From Promethearchaeota archaeon (GTDB lineage: Archaea > Asgardarchaeota > Lokiarchaeia > Sigynarchaeales > SOKP01): a stretch of DNA of 23,334 bases. The translations under genes were made by a program, and so were the position numbers. Below, one piece after another: positions 8,305 to 14,546 of this stretch (positions within the stretch are counted from its first letter, which is position 1; each line of letters starts with the position of its first letter). Under the pieces are notes generated by a model. That model ran no database searches. It was not told the origin of the DNA and worked only from the letters and a program-made list of their open reading frames with translations. Location of the stretch: positions 1-23,334 of the forward strand of contig WJKD01000721.1 of assembly GCA_014729315.1 (NCBI GenBank), in the 5' to 3' direction.

Positions 8305-8757
8305 ATGTCGAAAAAAGACTTTGACGACTTCGTGGAGGCTCTTCAAAAGGAGATTATTGAAAAAGAAATTGCTGAATATAACGATCGCATTGTTGAATTG
8401 TTTCACAATCCTAAGAATTGGGGACAGCCGCCAGAAGATAAAATTACGGTAGCTCAATCTTTTACAGGTCCTTGCGGTGATACCATGGAATTTTTTTTAC
8501 AAATTAATGACAATATCATCGAAAAGGCTCATTTTTTAACAGATGGTTGCGGAGCTTCGCTTGCGACAGCAAGTCAAACCACTCTCTTAATTGAGGGTAA
8601 ATCCTTGGACTATGCAAGAAATTTAATAGCTAAAGATGTTGACAATGCTTTGGAGGGACTTCCCGAGGATCATAAACATTGCGCAGAATTAGCACTAAGA
8701 ACTCTACATCGTGCACTCAAAAAATACGAGAAGCAAAGAGCTAAAGAGAACCAATAA
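8305..8757 (+). CDS. IscU/NifU-like Fe-S cluster scaffold
   Basis: This scaffold is for assembling Fe-S clusters, which the neighbouring Mrp would then transfer. The 150-aa product keeps the three cluster-binding cysteines of the IscU fold: Cys57 in GPCGDT (with the conserved Asp two residues later), Cys82 in TDGCGAS and Cys126 in KHCAEL. It also has the family's early HNPKNWG element. The Leu-Pro-x2-His-Lys-His-Cys form and the short length match the archaeal/anaerobe group found beside Mrp ATPases. I chose ATG 8305 because GGGAT lies upstream. The TTG at 8275 would overlap the mrp stop and add ten unsupported residues. No IscS desulfurase is present in the window, so sulfur must come from elsewhere. 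Confidence 0.9.
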   Translation: MSKKDFDDFVEALQKEIIEKEIAEYNDRIVELFHNPKNWGQPPEDKITVAQSFTGPCGDTMEFFLQINDNIIEKAHFLTDGCGASLATASQTTLLIEGKSLDYARNLIAKDVDNALEGLPEDHKHCAELALRTLHRALKKYEKQRAKENQ

Positions 8758-8806
8758 ATAATAATAATTGTGATACAAATTATAATAAAACAGGAGCAAT
8801 TTTCTT

Positions 8807-9151
8807 TTGAGTATTCCGGATTTTGAAGCGTTAGATATTAAAATTCCTGAGAAAGGTATATTTATCATAGTGATATGTTCCAAGTGGTGTAAGTCCTGCA
8901 GGTTGTTATCACCCATCTTGAACGAACTTAAAGAGCAAGGGATTATTAAAGTGAAGGAACTTGACATCGCAGATAATAGTAAGTTGGCACATCACCTAGA
9001 AATCAACGCAGTCCCAGCTTTGATTTTTTTTAAAGATGGGAATCTCTCAAATAAAAAGATCGAATTGTTTGGAGAGATATTGGTAAATAATGGAATATTG
9101 ATAGGAACATTTAACGAAGATATTTTAAAGGAAATAATTGAGCAAATATAA
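8807..9151 (+). CDS. Thioredoxin-like protein, CKSC active site
   Basis: This compact 114-aa thioredoxin fold has the redox motif W-C28-K-S-C31, a further Cys24 four residues before it, and the cis-proline loop NAVPALIFF. It has no ATG; a TTG start at 8807 is supported by GGAG at 8793-8796 with ten bases spacing. The C-terminal third (about residues 85-114) parallels the second thioredoxin of this window (12314-12658), so the two are paralogues. It sits between the Fe-S scaffold and the TrmO-like gene, whose ATG begins one base after this stop, so translation is likely coupled. It probably keeps Fe-S maturation factors or another client reduced. The Lys-Ser pair in place of Gly-Pro would tune its potential; the direction is not predictable here. 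Confidence 0.85.
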   Translation: MSIPDFEALDIKIPEKGIFIIVICSKWCKSCRLLSPILNELKEQGIIKVKELDIADNSKLAHHLEINAVPALIFFKDGNLSNKKIELFGEILVNNGILIGTFNEDILKEIIEQI

Positions 9152-9152
9152 T

Positions 9153-9644
9153 ATGCCAGAATGCTCTGATTGTGGAAAAGAAGTTGACTTAACTAACCTT
9201 GAAAAAATAGACAACAAATTCGTTTGTCATTCTTGCTTATATCAACATCACAAACCATTTGAGATTTATCCAATTGGTTATGTTGAGAACCTTTTGGAAA
9301 GAGGAGAGGGATTTGGCTTGAAAGGGAGTAAAGCTCAAGTCTCTAAAATCCGTCTCTTTAACACACAAAAACCCTTTCTATACAAATTAGAGGAAGAAGA
9401 ATGGATAACAGTAGTTTATTACTTACATAAACCACGTAACATTCAGTCGATCTTTTCTCGAGGAATTGATCGTAAGAAAGTAGGAGTGTTCGCTTCTCGT
9501 ACTCCGGATCGCTTATCTCATATAGGGATTTCCAATGTAAAGCTGATTAAAATCGAAGACACTATATTATTCGTGAGAAACCTCGATGCTATAAATGGTA
9601 CTCCGGTGTTAGATATAAAGTTAGGACAGAAATCCAGATGGTAA
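9153..9644 (+). CDS. TrmO/TsaA-family protein with N-terminal zinc ribbon
   Basis: The last 130 residues match the TrmO (TsaA, UPF0066) family, whose studied members use SAM to methylate t6A37 of tRNA. Recognisable elements are the opening YPIGYV, the VGVFASRTP-x-R loop with IGISNVKL, and DAINGTPVLDIK. It departs from the family in two ways. The usual R-P-N-P-I-G is R-L-S-H-I-G, and the usual Pro-Tyr after DIK is Leu-Gly, with the protein ending six residues later. A Cys4 zinc ribbon (Cys4, Cys7, Cys25, Cys28) is fused in front. ATG 9153 begins one base after the thioredoxin stop and closes the operon. It may be a diverged methyltransferase with another substrate. Confidence 0.78.
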   Translation: MPECSDCGKEVDLTNLEKIDNKFVCHSCLYQHHKPFEIYPIGYVENLLERGEGFGLKGSKAQVSKIRLFNTQKPFLYKLEEEEWITVVYYLHKPRNIQSIFSRGIDRKKVGVFASRTPDRLSHIGISNVKLIKIEDTILFVRNLDAINGTPVLDIKLGQKSRW

Positions 9645-9709
9645 ATTATCGAACCCTTCTTTTTAGCTCTTCATTTACTTGAAATAAAAAATATTATAAT
9701 TTTTAATTA

Positions 9710-10195
9710 TTACTCGTCTTCTAGGATTACATTATAAGAGTTATTTATTTTAGATTTAACCGAATTCGCAAGCGGACATCGTTTTTCGGTTAACTCCAAT
9801 ACTCTAAGCGCTTTTTTTTTACTGACGCTAGAAGAAACAATTAAATTTATAGTTTGTTCGATTTTTTCCATAATTTTTACACCCGTTGAAGTTCCTACCA
9901 AACCTTTTGCTTCAATTTGAAGGTTCTTATAATTCATATTTGAATTGCTCGATACTACACTGAATGTCGTGAAGAAACAACCCGTAATCCCCATTAGAAA
10001 GAAATGTTCGGGTGTATAGACTTTTTCCAAATTGTTAGTTCCCCTCGGTCCTTCGTACGCAATAGGTAATTGAATTTTTAGTTCTTTTAATGAAGAATTA
10101 TTTGGAACAATTATTCTGCTAAATCTTTTTCTGTTATTATCACTCGATTTATCTTTTTCTGTTTGCTTTAATTCAATTTCAAACCAATCTTCCAT
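9710..10195 (-). CDS. OsmC/Ohr-family protein
   Basis: OsmC-type proteins reduce organic hydroperoxides or act on thiol-linked substrates using two cysteines. Both are present in this 161-aa protein: Cys73 in the helix motif MGITGCFFTTF and Cys140 in the KRCPLANSVK motif. The intervening beta region is family-like. The first 25 residues are charged and variable. The start is secure: GAGGTATC lies a few bases upstream of ATG 10195. It ends the minus-strand cluster and is separated from the sirtuin gene by 106 bases containing a strong hairpin and AT-rich promoter-like sequence, so it may also have its own promoter. A role in peroxide or thiol stress fits the redox-rich cluster. The reductant is unknown; the two thioredoxins are candidates. 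Confidence 0.85.
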   Translation of the reverse strand: MEDWFEIELKQTEKDKSSDNNRKRFSRIIVPNNSSLKELKIQLPIAYEGPRGTNNLEKVYTPEHFFLMGITGCFFTTFSVVSSNSNMNYKNLQIEAKGLVGTSTGVKIMEKIEQTINLIVSSSVSKKKALRVLELTEKRCPLANSVKSKINNSYNVILEDE

Positions 10196-10273
10196 TTTTG
10201 ATACCTCTTTCCTATGAATATTGATTATTTTTAACTTGAGTGAATTATATACAACTTATATTCAATAAATTAC

Positions 10274-10297
10274 AATTCGTCAAAAAAATGACGAATT
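10274..10297. repeat. Perfect 9-bp inverted repeat with A6 loop between sirtuin and osmC
   Basis: AATTCGTCA and TGACGAATT are exact complements separated by six A. Read on the transcribed (minus) strand this is a hairpin with a U6 loop, placed five bases after the sirtuin stop and about 80 bases before osmC. It may be a 3' stabiliser or terminator for the upstream genes, or an operator for osmC. Confidence 0.55.
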
Positions 10298-10301
10298 TCA
10301 A

Positions 10302-11069
10302 CTAAACCTTAGAAAAGACCCACCTATTTTTTTCTAACTCTTCTTTTAATTTGCTAAACACATATGTTGCGTTTCCTCTTAAGAATAGATCTACAATTGT
10401 ATGTGTGTACTTAGATGGTTGGACATTTATTTCAATGAATTTTGCCCCTTTATCTTTCGCAAAATAGGGTATTGTGGAAGCAGGCATAATTTCTCCAGTA
10501 GTCCCTACTAATATAAACAAATCTGAAGATAAAGCATTATTAATGGAGCTGTTGTGTGCCTTTTTTGGTATAGGTTCACCAAAAAACACAAAGTCAGGTT
10601 TTAGAAGACCATTACAACTGGGACAGAGGGGAGGAAGTTCATTTAAACATTGATCACTTTCGAATTTTTTTTTACAATGTATGCAAGTAAGTGTTTGGGC
10701 AGTTCCGTGGAATTCAACGACGTTCTTACTTCCTGCTTCTTGATGTAAATTGTCTATATTTTGAGTTATAACCGCTTTTATTAAACCATTTTTCTCAAAT
10801 TCGCTTATAACATAATGAGCTTTGTTCGGGTCTGCTTCTCCAAAAAAATCGTAAAAAATTTCCTTAATACGAATCCAGGATTTTTTCGGATGCGCCCTAA
10901 AATAATTAGTATCGAGAAATACAGGGTTATATTTGCTCCATAAACCGTTTTCTCCACGAAACGGGGGGATCCCGCTCTCCACTGAAACTCCCGCACCACT
11001 GAATATTACGGCGTGGTTAGCTTCTGAAATCCATTTTGCCGCTAACGAGTAATTGTTTTCTAACAACAT
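10302..11069 (-). CDS. Sir2-family NAD-dependent protein deacylase
   Basis: Sirtuins remove acyl groups from lysines using NAD+. The 255-aa sequence carries the complete set of signatures: GAGVSVESGIPPFRG (residues 25-39), the NAD-binding TQNIDNLH (102-109), catalytic His121 in EFHGT, a zinc site formed by Cys129, Cys132, Cys149 and Cys152, then FFGEPIP and LVGTTGEIMPAS. An additional Cys141 lies inside the zinc module. Length is typical of single-domain archaeal Sir2. ATG 11069 is the natural start. It lies 34 bases downstream of cooC and is probably co-transcribed. A target is not indicated; acetylated metabolic or chromatin proteins are usual. NAD dependence would link the cluster to cellular redox state. 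Confidence 0.95.
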   Translation of the reverse strand: MLLENNYSLAAKWISEANHAVIFSGAGVSVESGIPPFRGENGLWSKYNPVFLDTNYFRAHPKKSWIRIKEIFYDFFGEADPNKAHYVISEFEKNGLIKAVITQNIDNLHQEAGSKNVVEFHGTAQTLTCIHCKKKFESDQCLNELPPLCPSCNGLLKPDFVFFGEPIPKKAHNSSINNALSSDLFILVGTTGEIMPASTIPYFAKDKGAKFIEINVQPSKYTHTIVDLFLRGNATYVFSKLKEELEKNRWVFSKV

Positions 11070-11103
11070 TTATTTGCTTTTTCTATTTTTAATGATTACG
11101 AAT

Positions 11104-11883
11104 TCAAATCAGTTTCTTAAATAATTCTTTTGCCTTAACATAAGCCTTGTTATCATTTGGTAAGTTTAAAAGATTTGTACTAAGTAAATTATATTTAGTT
11201 AGTTCAATGTCTTCTGGGATAAACCCTAATAATTTTAGTTCTGGTTCGTTTAATTCTTGTAGTTTTCGAATTAAAAATTCTTGATTATTAAACGAAAATC
11301 TGTTGCCCAACACCCAATACTGATTAAAATTTAAGCTAAGTTCTTTTGATATTACTAAAATTCTTTCTAAAGTATGGAACGCCATTTTACTCGGATCAAC
11401 AACGATCAATAGATTTTTTACATTTTTTCCCGTTTTCCGTGCAAAATGTTCCAAACCCGCAGGACTGTCGAATAAAACAAAATCATAGTTTTCAGAGATA
11501 ATATCGATTGTGTTTTTTAACACATTATTTACAGAACAATAACAGCCTTCTCCTTCTTGCCTTCCCATCTCTAATAGATCGAAGCTATTCACATGATGGA
11601 TACTGTTAAATAACTCTGCTTCAATTGCCTGTTTATTTGTATCGTAGGGAAAAATATTATTGGTTTCGATTTTACGCATAACCCCTTGCATTTTTCCCGC
11701 AATCGTATCTCTAAATTCAAGGTTTATTCCTAATTGATCAGCTACATTTGCGTCTGGATCCGCGTCGATGACTAGTTTTTTAGATTCTTTTTTACTTTCA
11801 ACCAAAAATTTTAAAAAAAGAACTAAACAAGTGGTTTTCCCAACACCTCCTTTTCCACTGAAAGCAATTGAGTTAGAAGCCAT
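11104..11883 (-). CDS. cooC: CooC-type nickel-maturation ATPase
   Basis: CooC/AcsF ATPases insert nickel into the active clusters of carbon-monoxide dehydrogenase and acetyl-CoA synthase. The 259-aa protein has the deviant P-loop SGKGGVGKTT (residues 9-18), DADPDANVADQLG (40-52), the family-defining GRQEGEGCYCSVNN with Cys114-x-Cys116 for nickel binding between subunits, and DSPAGLEHFAR (139-149). MinD-like proteins lack the CYC element, so the CooC assignment is firm. No CODH/ACS gene is in the window, but Asgard archaea of this type commonly encode the Wood-Ljungdahl pathway. It lies 160 bases downstream of the Gly/Arg-rich miniprotein in the minus-strand redox cluster. Confidence 0.9.
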   Translation of the reverse strand: MASNSIAFSGKGGVGKTTCLVLFLKFLVESKKESKKLVIDADPDANVADQLGINLEFRDTIAGKMQGVMRKIETNNIFPYDTNKQAIEAELFNSIHHVNSFDLLEMGRQEGEGCYCSVNNVLKNTIDIISENYDFVLFDSPAGLEHFARKTGKNVKNLLIVVDPSKMAFHTLERILVISKELSLNFNQYWVLGNRFSFNNQEFLIRKLQELNEPELKLLGFIPEDIELTKYNLLSTNLLNLPNDNKAYVKAKELFKKLI

Positions 11884-12043
11884 AATTACCTACGTATGTA
11901 TTTTAATCTTAATTTTTTTGACTAGTGCATATTTATTTAGTGAATATTCTAAAAATCGAACTATAATGACTTTTTTACTGAATTCATTTATAATAAGGAA
12001 TAAAAGGATTATTAGTTTATTCCTTATAAAATCCAAATTGGAT

Positions 12044-12223
12044 TTAAGCTCTTGTCATTTTAGATCCGCACTTTGGGCAAGTCTGTCGGTAACACGGCAC
12101 TCCTACTTGATGTGGAGCTCTGTTACCACAATTTGGGCAAACACATGAGCCGCCTGGACCTGCGGCTTGGGGTCCGCCCATGCGACCTCTACCTCCTCCT
12201 CTGCCTCCTCCTCTGCCTCTCAA
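12044..12223 (-). CDS. Gly/Arg-rich zinc-ribbon miniprotein, 59 aa
   Basis: The first 20 residues are an RGRGGGRGGG-type Gly/Arg tail. A Cys-rich module follows: C-V-C-P-N-C-G, then H-Q-V-G-V-P-C, then C-P-K-C-G, ending in Met-Thr-Arg-Ala. Small proteins with this CPNCG/GVPC/CPKCG pattern are common in anaerobes near Mrp/MinD ATPases and metallocofactor genes, but their role is unknown to me; they presumably bind Zn or an Fe-S cluster. The start is TTG 12223. A perfect GGAGGTGAT Shine-Dalgarno ends three bases before it, so the longer frame beginning at 12247 would translate the ribosome-binding site itself and is rejected. The strength of that site suggests high expression. Confidence 0.8.
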   Translation of the reverse strand: MRGRGGGRGGGRGRMGGPQAAGPGGSCVCPNCGNRAPHQVGVPCYRQTCPKCGSKMTRA

Positions 12224-12226
12224 AAT

Positions 12227-12235
12227 ATCACCTCC
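12227..12235 (-). promoter_or_regulatory. Full-length Shine-Dalgarno GGAGGTGAT
   Basis: Nine contiguous bases match the complement of the archaeal 16S rRNA 3' end, with three bases to a TTG start at 12223. It is the strongest ribosome-binding site in the window and decides the start of the Gly/Arg-rich miniprotein. Confidence 0.8.
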
Positions 12236-12313
12236 CTCCAAGTTCAAGATTTCTCATTTTTTAGAAAATAAATTTACTTTCTAAGTTATTTGCTTCTTTA
12301 ATTTTAGAAATTA

Positions 12314-12658
12314 TTACATTTGGTCAATAATTTTTTTTAATATAATTTCTCCCGCAGCTCCCACCATTACGCCTTTTTTTACGATAGTCTGTCCCTCTAT
12401 TTGAATGTCCTTATCAAGAAGCTCTCCGTCTGTGATAAAAAATAACGTAGGAACTGCATATATATTTAATTTATTCCCGAGTTCTTGTTGTTCCCCTAAA
12501 TCTACTTGAATTAATTTAATCAATCCCTCGTCTCTAAATTGTTCCAATACGGGAGATATGATTTTACAAGGGGCACACCACTCAGTATAAAAATCAATTA
12601 CAACTTTGCCGTTTTTGGGAATATCAATATCGTAATTTTTTAAATCGTTTAATATCAT
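12314..12658 (-). CDS. Thioredoxin-like protein, CAPC active site
   Basis: This 114-aa thioredoxin fold carries W-C28-A-P-C31 and the cis-Pro loop YAVPTLFF. It has the same length as the plus-strand thioredoxin at 8807, with the Cys pair at the same residues. Its C-terminus (EGQTIVKKGVMVG) is also built like that of the other (FGEILVNNGILIG), so the two are paralogues in the two arms of the putative regulon. ATG 12658 is preceded by a GAGTGA-like element. Acidic Asp22 and the EWCAPCK context are closer to a classical thioredoxin than the CKSC protein. A likely role is reducing cluster proteins (OsmC, the flavoprotein, maturases). The thioredoxin reductase is not in the window. Confidence 0.88.
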   Translation of the reverse strand: MILNDLKNYDIDIPKNGKVVIDFYTEWCAPCKIISPVLEQFRDEGLIKLIQVDLGEQQELGNKLNIYAVPTLFFITDGELLDKDIQIEGQTIVKKGVMVGAAGEIILKKIIDQM

Positions 12659-12740
12659 ACATTCTTCACTCTCTAATGGATATTCTTTTTCTTCTCTAAT
12701 AATTTTAACTAATCATTTTTAGCTACCTTTTATAAATCCT

Positions 12741-13151
12741 TTATAATCTCCCCCACCTTCGTCTTCTCTGCTTACCTTTAATATGTCCGCGTGTTTTCCT
12801 TAAAAAAAACATTTTAAATTTCTGCCAACGTGTTGAAATTCGAAGCTTCATCTTTTCTTTTAACGGTAATTTAATTGAAGGGAAGTTTCTTATAATGGGG
12901 GTATATGCGATATTTTTTGATCTGGCAATCGGATAAATTTTAATTGATTTTTTCTTAAGTTGTTCTTTGGAGTGTTCTTTTGGGTGGGCTATATTTAATA
13001 GATTCGTATTAAATTCTTTTCCACAATTTTCGCAATAGATCGTCTTTCCGTACTTTAGCTCTTTTATTAACTCGGGAGGTATATCTGCCCCGCATTCTTC
13101 ACATCTGAATAAATTTTTTTCCCGAATTTGCTTACACTTTCTTTCTAACAT
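12741..13151 (-). CDS. Zinc-ribbon protein with basic C-terminal tail
   Basis: This 136-aa protein has an N-terminal Cys4 zinc ribbon (Cys17-x2-Cys20 and Cys40-x2-Cys43, in CEECGADIPPE and YCENCGKEF). After a linker with an aromatic/Pro segment it ends in a strongly basic tail (KGKQRRRRWGRL). I recognise no family beyond the zinc ribbon. The tail suggests RNA or membrane-surface binding, but that is inference. It sits between the flavoprotein gene (70 bases upstream) and the thioredoxin gene (80 bases downstream) on the minus strand and is presumably co-transcribed with them. It is one of five Cys4-type modules in the two arms. Confidence 0.6.
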   Translation of the reverse strand: MLERKCKQIREKNLFRCEECGADIPPELIKELKYGKTIYCENCGKEFNTNLLNIAHPKEHSKEQLKKKSIKIYPIARSKNIAYTPIIRNFPSIKLPLKEKMKLRISTRWQKFKMFFLRKTRGHIKGKQRRRRWGRL

Positions 13152-13220
13152 TTTTATACATATTGAAGTGTAAATTAAGAATTTGAAGCTATCTTTCCAT
13201 TAGTTAACCTTTAGGAAACT

Positions 13221-13757
13221 TTAAAGTAAGTCTATAATTTGATTTTTTAACCTTTGTATATTATTAAAAGCTTCCAGATCCTCTGAGATTTCCCCTTCTT
13301 TAAGAGCAAATCCTAAGACACCGGGCAATTTCCTTACTTTAATTCTTGATAGATATTCTTCCATTTCATTAGCGCCGGAGCCAATATCACGCCTTCCTAC
13401 TATAATGTAGGTTCCAATTTTATCCTTTAATTGCCCTTTTCTGAGATGCCAAGTCCTTTCCATAAACATCCTCAACCTCGAAGTAATTCCGCCCATAAAT
13501 ATCGGACTTGATAAAATTATAACTTCAGCGCTCTTTAACTTCTCGTATAATTGAAACATGTCGTCGTCTATAGAACAACCCTCATTTTGAGCACAATAAT
13601 AGCATTCATCGCATGGGTTAAGCTCATAATCCTTCAAAAATATTGATTCAATGTTGAGAAACTCATTTAAATTACTCAGTAGTTCTTTTGTTAAAATTGC
13701 AGAATTTCCGGACTCTCTAGGAGAACCAATAATTCCAATTGCTTTATTTTTATTCAT
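13221..13757 (-). CDS. Iron-sulfur flavoprotein-like NAD(P)H:FMN oxidoreductase
   Basis: This 178-aa flavodoxin-fold protein starts with the FMN-phosphate loop GSPRESGNS (residues 11-19). A compact Cys49-x2-Cys52-x2-Cys55-x5-Cys61 motif is the hallmark of the archaeal/anaerobe iron-sulfur flavoprotein (ISF) group, which binds [4Fe-4S] next to FMN. ILSSPIFMGGITSRLRMFMERTW is the following flavodoxin-type loop. ISF proteins transfer electrons from ferredoxin and are implicated in oxygen or peroxide defence. ATG 13757 is used; a canonical Shine-Dalgarno is not obvious. It lies 93 bases downstream of the DtxR-like gene, with an inverted repeat in that gap (13814-13834). Some related reductases carry the same cysteines without a cluster, so cluster content is inferred. 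Confidence 0.82.
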   Translation of the reverse strand: MNKNKAIGIIGSPRESGNSAILTKELLSNLNEFLNIESIFLKDYELNPCDECYYCAQNEGCSIDDDMFQLYEKLKSAEVIILSSPIFMGGITSRLRMFMERTWHLRKGQLKDKIGTYIIVGRRDIGSGANEMEEYLSRIKVRKLPGVLGFALKEGEISEDLEAFNNIQRLKNQIIDLL

Positions 13758-13813
13758 TTCTTACCAAATTATGGTTTTTATTATTGTCTAAAATATTTTG
13801 TTTATTTTTTCAA

Positions 13814-13834
13814 GTTTAGAATTTAACTCTAAAC
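13814..13834. promoter_or_regulatory. Inverted repeat GTTTAGA-N7-TCTAAAC, possible DtxR-family operator
   Basis: Seven-base arms are exact complements around a 7-base spacer (21 bp in all), located between the regulator's stop (13851) and the flavoprotein start. The TTTAG...CTAAA ends resemble the outer half-sites of DtxR/IdeR/MntR boxes. It could instead be a 3' hairpin of the regulator mRNA. Confidence 0.4.
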
Positions 13835-13850
13835 ATAAACCTTATCTCCT

Positions 13851-14222
13851 TCAAGATGACAAATTGTCTAAGGCTTTAATAACCTCAGGAGTTATGTGAT
13901 GCTCGATTCCGCAACAAACTTTTTCAATTAATTTTTCGTCGTCAATTTTTAAACTTTTAATAAAAAAACCTTTTAATATTTCATAGTTTTTCATCATCTG
14001 TTTGCCAATTCTTTCCCCTTCTTCGGTAAGGCGTATTAACCTCCTAGGTCTCCAGTTTATCAATCCCTTATCCTTTAACTTATGAAGCATTCCAGTGACA
14101 GAAGCGGGATTTACGCTTAAAACCTCTGAAATTCCGGAATTAGAAACCCAGCCATCCTTATTACATTTCGAAATTAAATAAATAGCCTTTAGATAATTCT
14201 CTTGAGATTCGTGAATTACCAA
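13851..14222 (-). CDS. DtxR/MntR-family transcriptional regulator, short form
   Basis: DtxR-family repressors bind DNA when loaded with Fe2+ or Mn2+. This 123-aa version has the opening SQENYLKAIYLI, a winged helix-turn-helix (about residues 25-66, with SVNPASVTGMLHKL as recognition region and LIRLTEEG as wing) and a dimerisation helix with CCGIEHHI. It stops before any SH3/FeoA domain, so it is MntR-sized. The Cys104-x2-Glu107-His108 set is retained. By eye alignment, the residues matching the other MntR ligands (Asp8, Glu11, His77) are Asn, Lys and Tyr. The start is a TTG at 14222, because no ATG or GTG fits the conserved N-terminus. It follows the small Cys4 gene by 53 bases in the same direction. 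Confidence 0.88.
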   Translation of the reverse strand: MVIHESQENYLKAIYLISKCNKDGWVSNSGISEVLSVNPASVTGMLHKLKDKGLINWRPRRLIRLTEEGERIGKQMMKNYEILKGFFIKSLKIDDEKLIEKVCCGIEHHITPEVIKALDNLSS

Positions 14223-14274
14223 TGTTCTACTCGAGAACTTTAAATTTATTTTTGTTTTTTATATTCTATTTGGC

Positions 14275-14478
14275 TTATTTCTTTAAATTTTCAAAACATT
14301 CGTCGCAGAAGAAAAATCTACGCATTTGGGTCGAGTCCCATACCATGTGTCCCGATTTGTGTTTTGTTTCGCAACCCCAGCACATCTTGTCTATGTCGGT
14401 ACTTACGGAATATTCGCTTTTCACATCAAAATCGTCGTCTTTAATTATCTCCATATAACTTTTTAATTTTTGAGCCAT
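14275..14478 (-). CDS. Small Cys4 (zinc-ribbon-like) protein, 67 aa
   Basis: This first gene of the minus-strand cluster encodes 67 residues with Cys33-x2-Cys36 (MCWGCETKH) and Cys58-x2-Cys61 (FCDECFENLKK), a treble-clef or zinc-ribbon spacing. Between them is a hydrophobic/Trp segment; an acidic N-terminal third precedes. ATG 14478 is preceded by GTGAGGAT at suitable distance, giving a secure start. I do not recognise a named family. Position directly behind the paired palindromes and ahead of the metalloregulator suggests a metal-binding or sensing accessory, which is inference. Confidence 0.65.
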   Translation of the reverse strand: MAQKLKSYMEIIKDDDFDVKSEYSVSTDIDKMCWGCETKHKSGHMVWDSTQMRRFFFCDECFENLKK

Positions 14479-14494
14479 TTATCCTCACTTATTC

Positions 14495-14508
14495 TGAATA
14501 AATATTCA
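14495..14508. promoter_or_regulatory. Palindromic operator copy 3 (TGAATA-AA-TATTCA)
   Basis: TGAATAAATATTCA lies 17 bases before the ATG of the small Cys4 gene (14478). It is about 36 bases from the TATA-like CTTAAATAG on the minus strand (14533-14541), the same relation as copy 2 has to the mrp promoter. Confidence 0.6.
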
Positions 14509-14532
14509 CATTATGTAACGAAATTTTTTGTG

Positions 14533-14541
14533 CTATTTAAG
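14533..14541 (-). promoter_or_regulatory. TATA-like element of the minus-strand redox cluster
   Basis: CTTAAATAG on the minus strand lies between operator copies 3 and 4, about 55 bases before ATG 14478. Expected initiation is near 14510, next to copy 3. It is a weak match on its own; the flanking operators are the main support. Confidence 0.4.
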
Positions 14542-14546
14542 GTTTA

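Noticed and set aside
12044..12247. Longer start (TTG 12247) for the Gly/Arg-rich miniprotein
   Set aside because: Its first codons are the perfect Shine-Dalgarno site of the TTG at 12223, so the shorter start is preferred.
14224..14238. Small inverted repeat GTTCT-N5-AGAAC just before the regulator's TTG start
   Set aside because: Five-base arms are too short to separate from chance in this AT-rich gap; no second copy seen.
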